A DNA stretch of 64,000 bases from Lachnospiraceae bacterium (GCA_022768745.1 JALELK010000033.1:1-64000), one strand, 5' to 3'; shown: positions 33,109-43,445, counted from the stretch's first letter. The notes: generated from the sequence alone by a model not told the origin. A program made the numbers and translations.

Positions 33109-35463
33109 ATGACAACAATTAAAGATTTAAAAATCGGACAATCAGGAAAAATCATTACTGTTGGCGGCCAGGGAGCCCTCCGCCAGCATTTTCTGGATAT
33201 GGGATTAATTCCCGGGGCAGATGTAAAATTAGTAAAATATGCACCTATGGGAGATCCTCTGGAGTTGAGGATTCACGGATACGAGCTGACCCTTCGGGTA
33301 GCAGATGCCGGACGGATAGAGATAGAGCCGAAAGAGGAAGTTCTATCGGAAAATGGTAAGCAGGATAAATTGATAAAAAAGAACATTCCCCATCCAGGTT
33401 TGGGTGAAGGGGGAAATTATCATGACAAGAAACATGAAAATCCTCTGCCTGAAAATGAAACCATTACCTTTGCTTTGGCCGGAAACCAAAATTGCGGAAA
33501 GACCACACTTTTTAATCGGCTGACAGGGTCTAACCAGCACGTGGGAAATTTCCCGGGAGTAACCGTAGACAGAAAAGATGGTGTTATCAAAGACCACGAT
33601 AATACTTTGATTACCGACTTGCCGGGGATTTATTCTATGTCTCCCTACAGTAATGAGGAACTGGTGACAAGAGCCTATATATTAAATGAAAAGCCAAAGG
33701 GAATTATCAATATTGTGGATGCGTCAAACATTGAGAGAAATCTCTATCTGACCATGCAATTATTGGAGTTGGATATTCCTATGGTGGTGGCCTTAAATAT
33801 GATGGATGAGGTCAGGGAAAACGGTGGCTCCATACATATCAATGAGATGGAGGAAATGCTGGGAGTTCCGGTGGTTCCAATTTCTGCGGCAAAAAACGAA
33901 GGTATCGACGAGTTGATTGAGCATGCGGTACATGTGGCAAAATATCAGGAAAGACCGGTGCGGAAAGATTTTTGCTGTCCGGATGACGAGACCAGTCCGC
34001 TGCATCGCTGTATCCACGGAATTATGCATCTGATTGAAGACCACGCCAAGACGGCAGGAATCCCTCTTCGTTTTGCGGCGGCAAAAGTGGTGGAAGGGGA
34101 TAAGGATATCTTAGGACAGCTTCATCTGGAACAAAACGAGACGGAGATGCTGGAACACATTATTTTGCAGATGGAAAAAGAGAGAGGGTTGGATGCGGCA
34201 GCAGCAGTGGCGGATATGAGATTTCACTTTATCCAGCAGGTGAGCGATGCCACAGTGATTAAGCCCAAGGAGAGCAAAGAACATGCCAGAAGCCGCAGGA
34301 TTGACCGAATTTTGACCGGAAAATATACGGCGATTCCCGCCTTTGCCATTATTATGGCACTGGTATTCTGGCTGACCTTTGGAGTGATTGGTGCAGGATT
34401 GCAAAACCTTTTGGAAATCGGCATTGATCAATTGACAGGAGCACTGGAAAAGGTCTTGGTACAAGCCCATGTAAATCCAGTGTTAAAGTCTTTGGTGCTA
34501 GATGGAATCTGTAGCGGTGTGGGAAGTGTCTTAAGCTTTCTTCCCATTATTGTTACCTTGTTTTTCTTCCTGTCTATTCTGGAAGACACAGGCTATATGG
34601 CGAGAGTTGCCTTTGTAATGGATAAACTGCTTCGTAAAATCGGACTTTCCGGACGAAGCATCGTTCCGATGCTGGTAGGATTCGGATGTACGGTTCCTGG
34701 GGTGATGGCAAGCCGAACTCTCTCCTCTGAGCGAGACCGAAAGATGACCATACTTTTGACACCTTTTATGAGCTGTTCTGCAAAGCTCCCAATTTATGCC
34801 TTCTTTACGGTAGCATTTTTCCCGGAGCATGGGACACTGGTTATGGTTTTGTTGTATTTTGGCGGAATGGCAGTGGGAGTTTTGGCGGCGCTTCTTATGA
34901 AGGGAACTTTCTTTAGAGGTGAGGCGGTACCTTTTGTGATGGAACTGCCCAACTATCGGTTGCCGGGAGCAAAGAATGTATTACAGTTGCTCTGGGATAA
35001 GGCAAAAGACTTTTTACAAAGAGCATTTACGGTTATATTTTTGGCATCCATTGTGATATGGTTGCTTCAGACCTTTGATTTACACTTTAATATGGTTACG
35101 GATTCCTCAGACAGTATGCTGGCTCTCTTGGCAGGGGGACTGGCACCGCTGTTTAAACCATTGGGATTTGGGGACTGGCGAATTTCCACAGCACTAATCA
35201 CAGGATTTATGGCAAAGGAAAGTGTGGTGGCTACTCTGTCTGTACTGATTCCTTCTACAGCAGTACTTAAGAGTATGTTACCGGTACCGGCGGCAGCAGC
35301 GCTTTTGGTATTCTGTCTGCTGTACACCCCATGTGTGGCGGCCATTGCAGCGGTAAAGCGGGAGCTGGGGGGCAAATGGGCCACTATTGTAGTGATTAAC
35401 CAATGCCTCATCGCCTGGGTGGCGGCATGGGGCGTGTATCTGGTGGCAGGGCTGTTTTGCTAA
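33109..35463 (+). CDS. feoB: Ferrous iron transporter B with fused N-terminal FeoA domain
   Basis: FeoA-like N-terminus (LRQHFLDMGLIPGADVKLVKYAPMGDPLELRIHGYELTLR) followed by G domain (AGNQNCGKTTLFNRLTGSNQHVGNFPGVTVD) and FeoB membrane domain. Confidence 0.95.
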   Translation: MTTIKDLKIGQSGKIITVGGQGALRQHFLDMGLIPGADVKLVKYAPMGDPLELRIHGYELTLRVADAGRIEIEPKEEVLSENGKQDKLIKKNIPHPGLGEGGNYHDKKHENPLPENETITFALAGNQNCGKTTLFNRLTGSNQHVGNFPGVTVDRKDGVIKDHDNTLITDLPGIYSMSPYSNEELVTRAYILNEKPKGIINIVDASNIERNLYLTMQLLELDIPMVVALNMMDEVRENGGSIHINEMEEMLGVPVVPISAAKNEGIDELIEHAVHVAKYQERPVRKDFCCPDDETSPLHRCIHGIMHLIEDHAKTAGIPLRFAAAKVVEGDKDILGQLHLEQNETEMLEHIILQMEKERGLDAAAAVADMRFHFIQQVSDATVIKPKESKEHARSRRIDRILTGKYTAIPAFAIIMALVFWLTFGVIGAGLQNLLEIGIDQLTGALEKVLVQAHVNPVLKSLVLDGICSGVGSVLSFLPIIVTLFFFLSILEDTGYMARVAFVMDKLLRKIGLSGRSIVPMLVGFGCTVPGVMASRTLSSERDRKMTILLTPFMSCSAKLPIYAFFTVAFFPEHGTLVMVLLYFGGMAVGVLAALLMKGTFFRGEAVPFVMELPNYRLPGAKNVLQLLWDKAKDFLQRAFTVIFLASIVIWLLQTFDLHFNMVTDSSDSMLALLAGGLAPLFKPLGFGDWRISTALITGFMAKESVVATLSVLIPSTAVLKSMLPVPAAAALLVFCLLYTPCVAAIAAVKRELGGKWATIVVINQCLIAWVAAWGVYLVAGLFC

Positions 35464-35536
35464 AGATTGGTTGTCTCCTGAAAAAATAATTGCTATAATG
35501 GGCTAAGCAAACCATAGAAAAGAGAGGAAATACGAT

Positions 35537-35854
35537 ATGGCTCAGAAAATAATAAATTGGATGAAAAAACCTATAGTGGAGATTGCTATTTTTGTAGTGG
35601 TAGCTGTGGCAATGATTTTAGTCAGCTTTTTGGTGCTTCACATTCCATTGGTTGCAGTGTGTACCATTGTGATTTTAGAGGGAGCCTTGGCGGCACTTTT
35701 AAACAGAATCCCTATTTGGATACATGGTCTTATTGTAATTGCACAGATTGTGGCAGGAATTTTGTTTGGAAAAATTGTCTTTATGGTATTGATGGCGGTT
35801 GTTTATGTGGCAGCAGTGGCGCTCCTTTACCTTTGGACATCAAAGGATAATTAG
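35537..35854 (+). CDS. Small polytopic membrane protein of unknown function
   Basis: 105 aa, four hydrophobic segments; GAGAGGAAATACGATATG start context; downstream of feoB. Confidence 0.75.
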   Translation: MAQKIINWMKKPIVEIAIFVVVAVAMILVSFLVLHIPLVAVCTIVILEGALAALLNRIPIWIHGLIVIAQIVAGILFGKIVFMVLMAVVYVAAVALLYLWTSKDN

Positions 35855-35859
35855 TACAT

Positions 35860-36495
35860 ATGAAACAGAATTATCAGCTTGTTTTGGATCAGACGATTCA
35901 AAAACTGCAGGGTGAAAACAGGGTGCCCAGATTACTTTTGCACAGTTGTTGTGCACCCTGCAGTAGTTATGTGTTGGAATATCTTTCCAACTATTTTTAT
36001 ATTACTGTCTTTTATTACAATCCCAACATCTACCCGGATGAGGAGTATCAAAAGAGAGTGTGGGAACAGCAGAGATTTATCGAAAGTCTCCCTACGAAAT
36101 ATCCTATTGATTTTGTAGAGGGGGATTTTGAAAAAGACCTCTTTTTTGAAAAGATAAAGGGATTGGAGCAGGAGCCGGAAGGGGGCAGACGATGTGAGGT
36201 TTGTTTCCGACTGCGCTTGGAAAAGACAGCGGCATTGGCAAAGGAGATGGGGATGGATTATTTTACCACCACCTTATCCATCAGCCCCTTAAAAAATGCA
36301 AAATTGCTTAACGAGATTGGACAGAAACTTGCAGAAGAATACCGGGTAGATTATCTGGTATCAGACTTTAAAAAGAGAAACGGATATAAGCGTTCTGTGG
36401 AACTATCTGGTGAGTATGGAATGTATCGCCAGGATTACTGCGGATGTGTATTTTCGTATCAGGAGAGACAAAGACAAAAGGAAGAGAGGAAATAG
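35860..36495 (+). CDS. queH: Epoxyqueuosine reductase QueH
   Basis: LLLHSCCAPCSSYVLEYL; YYNPNIYPDEEYQKR; GGRRCEVCFRLRL; YRQDYCGCVFS. Confidence 0.93.
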   Translation: MKQNYQLVLDQTIQKLQGENRVPRLLLHSCCAPCSSYVLEYLSNYFYITVFYYNPNIYPDEEYQKRVWEQQRFIESLPTKYPIDFVEGDFEKDLFFEKIKGLEQEPEGGRRCEVCFRLRLEKTAALAKEMGMDYFTTTLSISPLKNAKLLNEIGQKLAEEYRVDYLVSDFKKRNGYKRSVELSGEYGMYRQDYCGCVFSYQERQRQKEERK

Positions 36496-36497
36496 AA

Positions 36498-37889
36498 ATG
36501 GCTCAGTTATGGGGAGGTCGTTTTACTAAGGCGACGGATCAGTTGGTTTATGATTTTAATGCATCCATTGGTTTTGACCAGAGATTTTTTGCGGAGGATA
36601 TTGCAGGAAGCAAGGCTCACGTGAAGATGCTGGCGAAGCAGGGGATTCTCACAGAAAAGGAGCGGGATGACATTCTTGCCGGTTTAGAGGGAATCCAAAG
36701 GGACGTGGAAGAGGGAACTTTAGAGATTACCAAAGAATATGAGGATATTCACAGCTTTGTGGAGGCAAATCTTATTGACCGGATTGGTGATGCAGGTAAA
36801 AAGCTCCACACCGGCCGTAGCCGAAACGACCAGGTGGCTTTGGATATGCGACTTTACACCAGAAGTCAGGTGCAGCATACACAAAAGTTATTGCATCATT
36901 TATTGGAGACCATTTTGCATATTATGGAGGAAAACACCACCACCATTATGCCGGGATTTACCCATTTGCAGAAAGCACAGCCGATTACTCTGGCACATCA
37001 TATGGGAGCCTATTTTGAAATGTTTAGAAGAGATGAGCAGAGACTTGGAGATATTTACAAGAGAATGAATTACTGCCCTCTTGGCTCCGGTGCTCTGGCC
37101 GGAACCACCTATCCTTTGGACAGGGAGTACACAGCAGAACTTTTGGATTTTTTTGGACCTACACAAAACAGTATGGATGGTGTCAGTGACAGGGATTATT
37201 TGATTGAATATCTCAGTGCACTTTCCACCATTATGATGCATTTAAGCAGATTCTCAGAGGAAGTGATTATCTGGAACAGCAACGAATATCAATTTATTGA
37301 GATTGATGATGCCTATAGTACAGGAAGCAGTATTATGCCTCAAAAGAAGAACCCGGACATTGCAGAACTGGTGCGAGGAAAGACCGGCCGTGTATACGGA
37401 GCATTGATGTCTTTACTTACCACTATGAAGGGGATTCCTCTTGCCTATAATAAGGATATGCAGGAGGACAAGGAACTTTCCTTTGATGCTATGGATACAG
37501 CTAACGGATGCATTCAGTTGTTTGATGGTATGCTTGAAACTATGTCTTTTAACAAAGACAGGATGGAAGCCAGTGCAAAGCATGGATTTACCAATGCCAC
37601 AGACGCAGCAGATTACCTGGTAAATCACGGAGTCCCTTTCAGGGATGCCCATGGCATTATCGGTCGTGTGGTTTTGTACTGTATCGAAAAGAATATTGCC
37701 ATTGATGATATGTCCTTAGAAGAATTAAAGCAGATGAGTCCTGTGTTTGAGGAGGACATTTATGATGCTATTTCTATGGATACCTGTGTGAATAAGCGTT
37801 TGACCATAGGTGCTCCGGGAAAAGAAGCAATGGAAAAGGTGATTGAGAGCTATAAAGAATATGTTCAGAATTGCCAAAATGTTTTTTAA
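36498..37889 (+). CDS. argH: Argininosuccinate lyase
   Basis: MAQLWGGRFTKATD; TGRSRNDQVALDMRLY; GSSIMPQKKNPDIAELVRGKTGR; ATG at 36498. Confidence 0.98.
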   Translation: MAQLWGGRFTKATDQLVYDFNASIGFDQRFFAEDIAGSKAHVKMLAKQGILTEKERDDILAGLEGIQRDVEEGTLEITKEYEDIHSFVEANLIDRIGDAGKKLHTGRSRNDQVALDMRLYTRSQVQHTQKLLHHLLETILHIMEENTTTIMPGFTHLQKAQPITLAHHMGAYFEMFRRDEQRLGDIYKRMNYCPLGSGALAGTTYPLDREYTAELLDFFGPTQNSMDGVSDRDYLIEYLSALSTIMMHLSRFSEEVIIWNSNEYQFIEIDDAYSTGSSIMPQKKNPDIAELVRGKTGRVYGALMSLLTTMKGIPLAYNKDMQEDKELSFDAMDTANGCIQLFDGMLETMSFNKDRMEASAKHGFTNATDAADYLVNHGVPFRDAHGIIGRVVLYCIEKNIAIDDMSLEELKQMSPVFEEDIYDAISMDTCVNKRLTIGAPGKEAMEKVIESYKEYVQNCQNVF

Positions 37890-38017
37890 AATAAAATTTC
37901 CTTTGTGAAAATTGTTGGAAATGGGAAATGGACTTGCATTTTTCTTTGAAATCCCATAATATATACCTTATGTGAAAGACAAGTGTTCGCGAAAGACGGA
38001 CAGTAAGGAGATTTAAG

Positions 38018-39109
38018 ATGAGCGAGAAGTTGAGAGTAGGTATTTTAGGTGGAACAGGTATGGTTGGACAGAGATTTATCTCTCTGTTGGAAAACCATCC
38101 ATGGTTTGAGGTGACAACCATTGCAGCCAGCCCAAGAAGTGCAGGAATGAGATATGAGGATGCCGTTGGCGGTCGTTGGAAAATGGACACACCAATGCCG
38201 GAAGCCGTTAAAGATATTGTGGTAAAAAATGTAAACGAAGTGGAAGCTGTGGCATCAGAGGTTGACTTTGTATTTTCTGCGGTAGATATGACCAAGGATG
38301 AAATCAAAGCAATTGAGGAAGCTTATGCAAAGACAGAGACTCCTGTAGTTTCCAACAACAGTGCTCACAGATGGACACCGGATGTTCCTATGGTTGTGCC
38401 GGAGATTAATCCGGAACATATGAACGTGATTGAATATCAGAAGAAGAGATTAGGAACAACCAGAGGTTTTGTGGCAGTAAAGCCAAACTGCTCAATTCAG
38501 TCCTATGCACCTGTTTTGACAGCCTGGAAAGAGTTTGAGCCATATGAGGTAGTGGCAACTACTTATCAGGCAATTTCCGGAGCAGGAAAGACCTTTAAGG
38601 ATTGGCCGGAGATGGAAGGAAATATTATCCCATTTATCGGTGGCGAAGAAGAAAAGAGTGAAAAGGAGCCTCTTCGTATTTGGGGTCACATTGATGAGGA
38701 AAAGGGAGAGATTGTTCCGGCAACAAGCCCTGTTATCACCTGCCAGTGTATTCGTGTTCCCGTTCTGAACGGACATACCGCTGCTGTATTTGTTAAATTC
38801 AAAAAGAATCCAACCAAAGAGCAGTTAATTGAAGCACTTGAAAAATTCTCAGGTGTTCCTCAGGAATTACAACTGCCAAGCGCTCCAAAGCAGTTCATCC
38901 GCTATATGGAAGAGGACAATCGTCCACAAGTTCAGCTGGATGTTAATTACGAAAATGGAATGGGTATCAGCGTGGGACGTCTCCGTGAGGATACCGTTTA
39001 TGATTGGAAGTTTGTTGGCCTTTCCCACAACACCGTTCGTGGTGCAGCAGGCGGAGCAGTTCTCTGCGCAGAACTTTTGAAGGCTCAGGGCTACATCACT
39101 AAGAAATAG
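38018..39109 (+). CDS. asd: Aspartate-semialdehyde dehydrogenase
   Basis: GILGGTGMVGQRFISLLENHPWFEV; VAVKPNCSIQSYAPVL. Confidence 0.96.
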   Translation: MSEKLRVGILGGTGMVGQRFISLLENHPWFEVTTIAASPRSAGMRYEDAVGGRWKMDTPMPEAVKDIVVKNVNEVEAVASEVDFVFSAVDMTKDEIKAIEEAYAKTETPVVSNNSAHRWTPDVPMVVPEINPEHMNVIEYQKKRLGTTRGFVAVKPNCSIQSYAPVLTAWKEFEPYEVVATTYQAISGAGKTFKDWPEMEGNIIPFIGGEEEKSEKEPLRIWGHIDEEKGEIVPATSPVITCQCIRVPVLNGHTAAVFVKFKKNPTKEQLIEALEKFSGVPQELQLPSAPKQFIRYMEEDNRPQVQLDVNYENGMGISVGRLREDTVYDWKFVGLSHNTVRGAAGGAVLCAELLKAQGYITKK

Positions 39110-39113
39110 TCCA

Positions 39114-39156
39114 TTAGGGACGGATACCAATGGATCGCAGAACTGTCCCTATTGGC
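39114..39156. repeat. REP-like hairpin (AGGGAC...GTCCCT)
   Basis: AGGGACGGATACCAATGGATCGCAGAACTGTCCCTATTGG; two mutually exclusive stems are possible (AGGGAC/GTCCCT and CCAAT/ATTGG). Confidence 0.55.
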
Positions 39157-39179
39157 CCGGAGAAGGTAGTAAATATGAA

Positions 39180-39219
39180 GGAGACTTTTAACACAAGTTG
39201 TTAGAAGTCTCCTTTTTTG
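39180..39219 (+). terminator. Rho-independent terminator after asd
   Basis: GGAGACTTTTAACACAAGTTGTTAGAAGTCTCC followed by TTTTTT. Confidence 0.92.
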
Positions 39220-39316
39220 TTGTTACATTCTTGTACTTTTAGCAAAATTTGACTATAATAAAAGTTACGACTTCTTAAATGAAGATTTAGCAAATGAAAG
39301 GTTTTGGTTGCTACAT

Positions 39317-40678
39317 ATGATATTCAGGGGAAATGAATTAAAGAGATTGGAAAGCCTATACAGGGAGAGCGGAAATCAGCTGTACATTATGTATGGCAGG
39401 AGCGGTTGCGGTATGGAACTTTTGTTGAAGCTTTTTTGCAAAGATAAAAAGTCCTTTTATTATCGTGCCCGCAATGCATCTCCAAAGGAACAATTGCGAC
39501 AGATGCAGATGGAGATTGAAAAACAGTTTTCTGCAAACCTGACAAAAGACAATTATGAGGAGTGCTTCAACCGGATTAAAAGTGGAGATGCCTCCAAACT
39601 TGTAGTAGTAATCGATGCCTTTGATTTGATTGCAAAAAAGGATCCGGAATTCTTCGAGAGTATCGTAAAATTGCGTTTGAAAAAATTGTATCCGGGACCG
39701 GTGATGATACTTCTTTGCAATCACACCATACCCTGGAGTGAAAAGGAGATGGAGACCTGCCTTGGAGAAAAATATCACAAGGTGGACGGTGTGATTAAAT
39801 TAGACGATATGGGATTTTTGGATGTGGTTCGGGCTTTTCCTGAGTACAGCGTGGCTCAGTGTGTGGAAACCTATGGAATCATCGGTGGTGTTCCGGAATA
39901 TTTGAATCGTTGGAATGGGAAAAAATCCATCAAAGAGAACATATGTAATTACATTTTGTCTCCCCAGGGATATCTCTTCTCAGAGGCAGAGGACTTTATC
40001 CGGGGAGAGTTAAGAGAGTTGTCTGTGTATGATACCATTTTAGCCTCTATTGCCGCCGGAAATGAAAAGCTAAATGACCTGTTTTTGAGTACTGGGTATT
40101 CCAGAGCAAAAATCAGTGTGTACATAAAGAATCTGGCAGCATTTGATGTGGTGGAAAAGGTGGTGTCCTTTGAAACCGGCGGATGGGATAACTCAAAAAA
40201 AGGTGTTTATCACATCAAAAATCATTTTGTTAATTTTTGGTTTACCTTTATCTATCCCCACTTATCTGATTTGTACATACTTAGTCCGGAGGAGTTCTAC
40301 GAGGCTTATATACAGGAGGACTTGGATGATTATCTGAGTCAGTACTTTGTCAGTGTCTGCACCGAATACCTTCAGCTTTTAAATCAGGTCAATCAGGTGC
40401 CTATTAAGCTTGTCAAGATGGGAACCTGGGTGGGAAAGATGGGAACCATCGATATTATCGGTCAGAACGAGCAGAGGGAAAATGTTGTGGGAATCTGTAA
40501 CTGGAAGGATGCCCAGCTCACCTATGCCAGCTACGAAAATCTATTGGTGCAGATGAAAAAAGCAAAGATTTCCGCAAAAGTGATTTATTTGTTTTCTGCG
40601 AAAAAATTTGAGCCTGCGTTGGTGGAATTTGCAGAGAACAACAGCCAGTTGATACTGGTGGATATGACAGAATTATAA
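39317..40678 (+). CDS. AAA_14/DUF234-type ATPase-like protein with degenerate catalytic motifs
   Basis: Archaeal-ATPase/DUF234 architecture; P-loop position reads YGRSGCGMELL, Walker B position reads VVVIDAFD, C-terminal motif reads GTIDIIG...VVGICNW. Confidence 0.75.
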   Translation: MIFRGNELKRLESLYRESGNQLYIMYGRSGCGMELLLKLFCKDKKSFYYRARNASPKEQLRQMQMEIEKQFSANLTKDNYEECFNRIKSGDASKLVVVIDAFDLIAKKDPEFFESIVKLRLKKLYPGPVMILLCNHTIPWSEKEMETCLGEKYHKVDGVIKLDDMGFLDVVRAFPEYSVAQCVETYGIIGGVPEYLNRWNGKKSIKENICNYILSPQGYLFSEAEDFIRGELRELSVYDTILASIAAGNEKLNDLFLSTGYSRAKISVYIKNLAAFDVVEKVVSFETGGWDNSKKGVYHIKNHFVNFWFTFIYPHLSDLYILSPEEFYEAYIQEDLDDYLSQYFVSVCTEYLQLLNQVNQVPIKLVKMGTWVGKMGTIDIIGQNEQRENVVGICNWKDAQLTYASYENLLVQMKKAKISAKVIYLFSAKKFEPALVEFAENNSQLILVDMTEL

Positions 40679-40689
40679 AGGAAGATTTT

Positions 40690-42756
40690 ATGGGAAAATC
40701 CTTATTTATCGCCGAAAAACCCAGTGTTGCCAGGGAATTCGGCAAGGCGTTAAAAGAGAATATGCAAAACCGGGACGGGTATATGGAAAGTGAAAACATG
40801 ATTGTCACCTGGTGTGTAGGTCATTTGGTTACCATGAGTTACCCGGAGGTTTATGATGAAAAGTATAAAAAATGGCGGCTGGACACTTTGCCCTTTCTCC
40901 CTAAGGAGTTTAAATATGAGGTGATTGAGAGTGCAGCCAAGCAGTATCAGATTGTGGCAGGGCTTTTGAACCGACAGGATGTGACCACGATTTATGTGTG
41001 TACCGACTCCGGGCGAGAGGGAGAATACATCTACCGACTGGTGGAACAGATGGCGGGAGTTACCGGTAAAGAGAGAAAAAGAGTTTGGATTGACTCTCAG
41101 ACAGAGGAGGAAATCCAAAGAGGAGTCAGAGAGGCAAAGGATTTATCGGAATACGATAATCTTGCAAATGCCGCATATCTGAGAGCAAAAGAAGATTACC
41201 TGATGGGTATCAACTTTTCCAGATTGCTGGCACTGCGCTACGGGAACTCTATGGCAAACTTTTTGAATATGAAGTACTGTAAAGTTTCTGTGGGACGGGT
41301 GATGACCTGTGTCCTTGGTATGGTAGTGCGCAGGGAGAGAGAGATTCGTGAGTTTGTGAAGACTCCCTTTTACCGGGTGCTTTCCCAGACCCAGGTGGGA
41401 GCAGCTACCTTAAATATGGAATGGAAAGCAGTGGTGGGTTCAAAATACGAAAACTCACCTCTTCTGTACAAGGAAAACGGATTCAAGGAAAAGACGTCGG
41501 CCCTTCATCTCATAGAGGAGACATTGGGGCTGGAGCCGGACAGTGCGCCCTTGGATGAAAATGATATGGTTACGGGAACGGCTACAGCTACTATTGAAAA
41601 GATAGAAAAGAAGGCAGAAAAGAAAAATCCGCCTATGCTGTATAACTTGGCTGAATTGCAAAATGACTGTTCCAAGTTTTTTAAAATCAGTCCAGATGAG
41701 ACCCTTGCCATTGTTCAGGAGTTATATGAGAAGAAACTGGTGACTTATCCCAGAACCGATGCCAGAGTGCTCTCTAGCGCGGTGGCAAAAGAAATTGATA
41801 AAAACATCCGAGGAATGCTTGGAATACCGGGATTAAAACCCTTTGCAGAGGAAATTCTCTCCGGGGATTCCTATAAAAAAATCGGAAAGACAAAATATAC
41901 CAATGACAAGCAGATTACAGACCATTATGCCATTATTCCTACAGGACAGGGCTTAGGTGCCTTAAGGGGATTAAACGGAAGAGCGGTCAATGTATACGAG
42001 GCCATCTGCAGAAGATTTCTGGCAATCTTTTTTACACCGGCGGTTTATGAAAAGTTGAACCTGTCCACTAAGTCCGGCAGTGAATATTTTTTCGCCACGG
42101 AAAAATATTTAAAAGACCCGGGATACTTGAAGGTGATGGAGTATTCCTTTAAAAAGAAAAAGACAGAGAATAAAGAAGAGGATGCGTCAGGAGCAGAGGA
42201 AAATACCGGGGAGGAAGACGACAATGCCAACGTGAACATGGCAGAGGTGATTGCTTCCATCAAAAAGGGAGACGAAGTCCAAATCCAGAGTATGCAGATT
42301 AAGGAAGGGGAGACATCTCCGCCGAAGCGATACAATTCCGGTGCCATGATTCTTGCCATGGAAAATGCAGGTCAGTTAATTGAGGACGAGGAACTCCGTG
42401 CCCAGATAAAGGGGAGCGGAATCGGTACTTCCGCCACCAGAGCAGAGATATTGAAAAAACTGGTAAACAACGAATATATTGCCCTGAATAAAAAGACCCA
42501 GATATATACGCCCACTTTGCAGGGGGAGATGCTCTATGATGTGGTGAGCTGTTCCATTCCGGCACTTCTTAACCCAGAGCTTACTGCCAGTTGGGAAAAG
42601 GGGCTTACCTATGTGGCGGAGGGCAGTATTACCGCGGATGAATACATGGAAAAACTGGAGAATTTCATCAAACAAAAGACGGCAAGAGTGTTGGCAAATA
42701 ACAACCAGTACGCTATGCAGCAGTTTTATCGAAGAGACGCGCAGTTCTATAAATAG
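40690..42756 (+). CDS. topB: DNA topoisomerase III
   Basis: Toprim MGKSLFIAEKPSVAREF / CTDSGREGEYIYRL; active-site KKLVTYPRTDARVLS. Confidence 0.96.
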   Translation: MGKSLFIAEKPSVAREFGKALKENMQNRDGYMESENMIVTWCVGHLVTMSYPEVYDEKYKKWRLDTLPFLPKEFKYEVIESAAKQYQIVAGLLNRQDVTTIYVCTDSGREGEYIYRLVEQMAGVTGKERKRVWIDSQTEEEIQRGVREAKDLSEYDNLANAAYLRAKEDYLMGINFSRLLALRYGNSMANFLNMKYCKVSVGRVMTCVLGMVVRREREIREFVKTPFYRVLSQTQVGAATLNMEWKAVVGSKYENSPLLYKENGFKEKTSALHLIEETLGLEPDSAPLDENDMVTGTATATIEKIEKKAEKKNPPMLYNLAELQNDCSKFFKISPDETLAIVQELYEKKLVTYPRTDARVLSSAVAKEIDKNIRGMLGIPGLKPFAEEILSGDSYKKIGKTKYTNDKQITDHYAIIPTGQGLGALRGLNGRAVNVYEAICRRFLAIFFTPAVYEKLNLSTKSGSEYFFATEKYLKDPGYLKVMEYSFKKKKTENKEEDASGAEENTGEEDDNANVNMAEVIASIKKGDEVQIQSMQIKEGETSPPKRYNSGAMILAMENAGQLIEDEELRAQIKGSGIGTSATRAEILKKLVNNEYIALNKKTQIYTPTLQGEMLYDVVSCSIPALLNPELTASWEKGLTYVAEGSITADEYMEKLENFIKQKTARVLANNNQYAMQQFYRRDAQFYK

Positions 42757-42767
42757 GAGGCAAAAAA

Positions 42768-43445
42768 ATGGAACATTGTAAGATTAAAAATATGTACGAC
42801 TTAACCCAGACGCTGGCGGCACCACTGCTGGAGACTGTGACCTATCCGTGGGAGGCGTTGCCAAAGATTGGTGATTTCATTATGGAAATCGGGTCAACCT
42901 TAGATCAGGAGAAATTTGAAAAAAGAGGGGAAAACATTTGGATTGCAAAGTCTGTTTCCATTGCGGCTACAGCTACATTAAACGGACCTTTGATTATTGA
43001 TGAAGATACGGAGGTGCGTCCCGGTGCCTTTATCAGAGGAAATGTAATTGTTGGTAAAAACTGTGTGGTTGGAAATTCCACGGAACTGAAAAATGTGATT
43101 CTCTTTAATGTGGTTCAGGTGCCTCATTACAATTATGTAGGGGATTCCGTTCTGGGATTTCATTCCCATATGGGAGCCGGTTCCATCACATCCAATGTAA
43201 AAAGTGACAAGACCCTGGTTGTGGTAAAGGATTGCTATGACACCAAAGAGGAGATTGCCACCGGTTTGAAAAAATTTGGAGCAATGCTGGGGGACTATGT
43301 GGAAGTAGGATGCAACAGTGTGTTAAACCCGGGAACTGTGGTTTGCCCGCATTCTAATATTTATCCGGTTTCCTGTGTCAGAGGAGTGATACCTGCCAAT
43401 TCTATTTTCAAAGATAAGGATCACGTAGTGAGTAAAAATGTGTAA
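42768..43445 (+). CDS. Left-handed beta-helix nucleotidyltransferase/acyltransferase-like protein (GlmU C-terminal-like)
   Basis: Hexapeptide repeats (IAATATLNGPLIIDEDTEVRPGAFIRGNVIVGKNCVVGNSTELKNVI). Confidence 0.85.
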   Translation: MEHCKIKNMYDLTQTLAAPLLETVTYPWEALPKIGDFIMEIGSTLDQEKFEKRGENIWIAKSVSIAATATLNGPLIIDEDTEVRPGAFIRGNVIVGKNCVVGNSTELKNVILFNVVQVPHYNYVGDSVLGFHSHMGAGSITSNVKSDKTLVVVKDCYDTKEEIATGLKKFGAMLGDYVEVGCNSVLNPGTVVCPHSNIYPVSCVRGVIPANSIFKDKDHVVSKNV

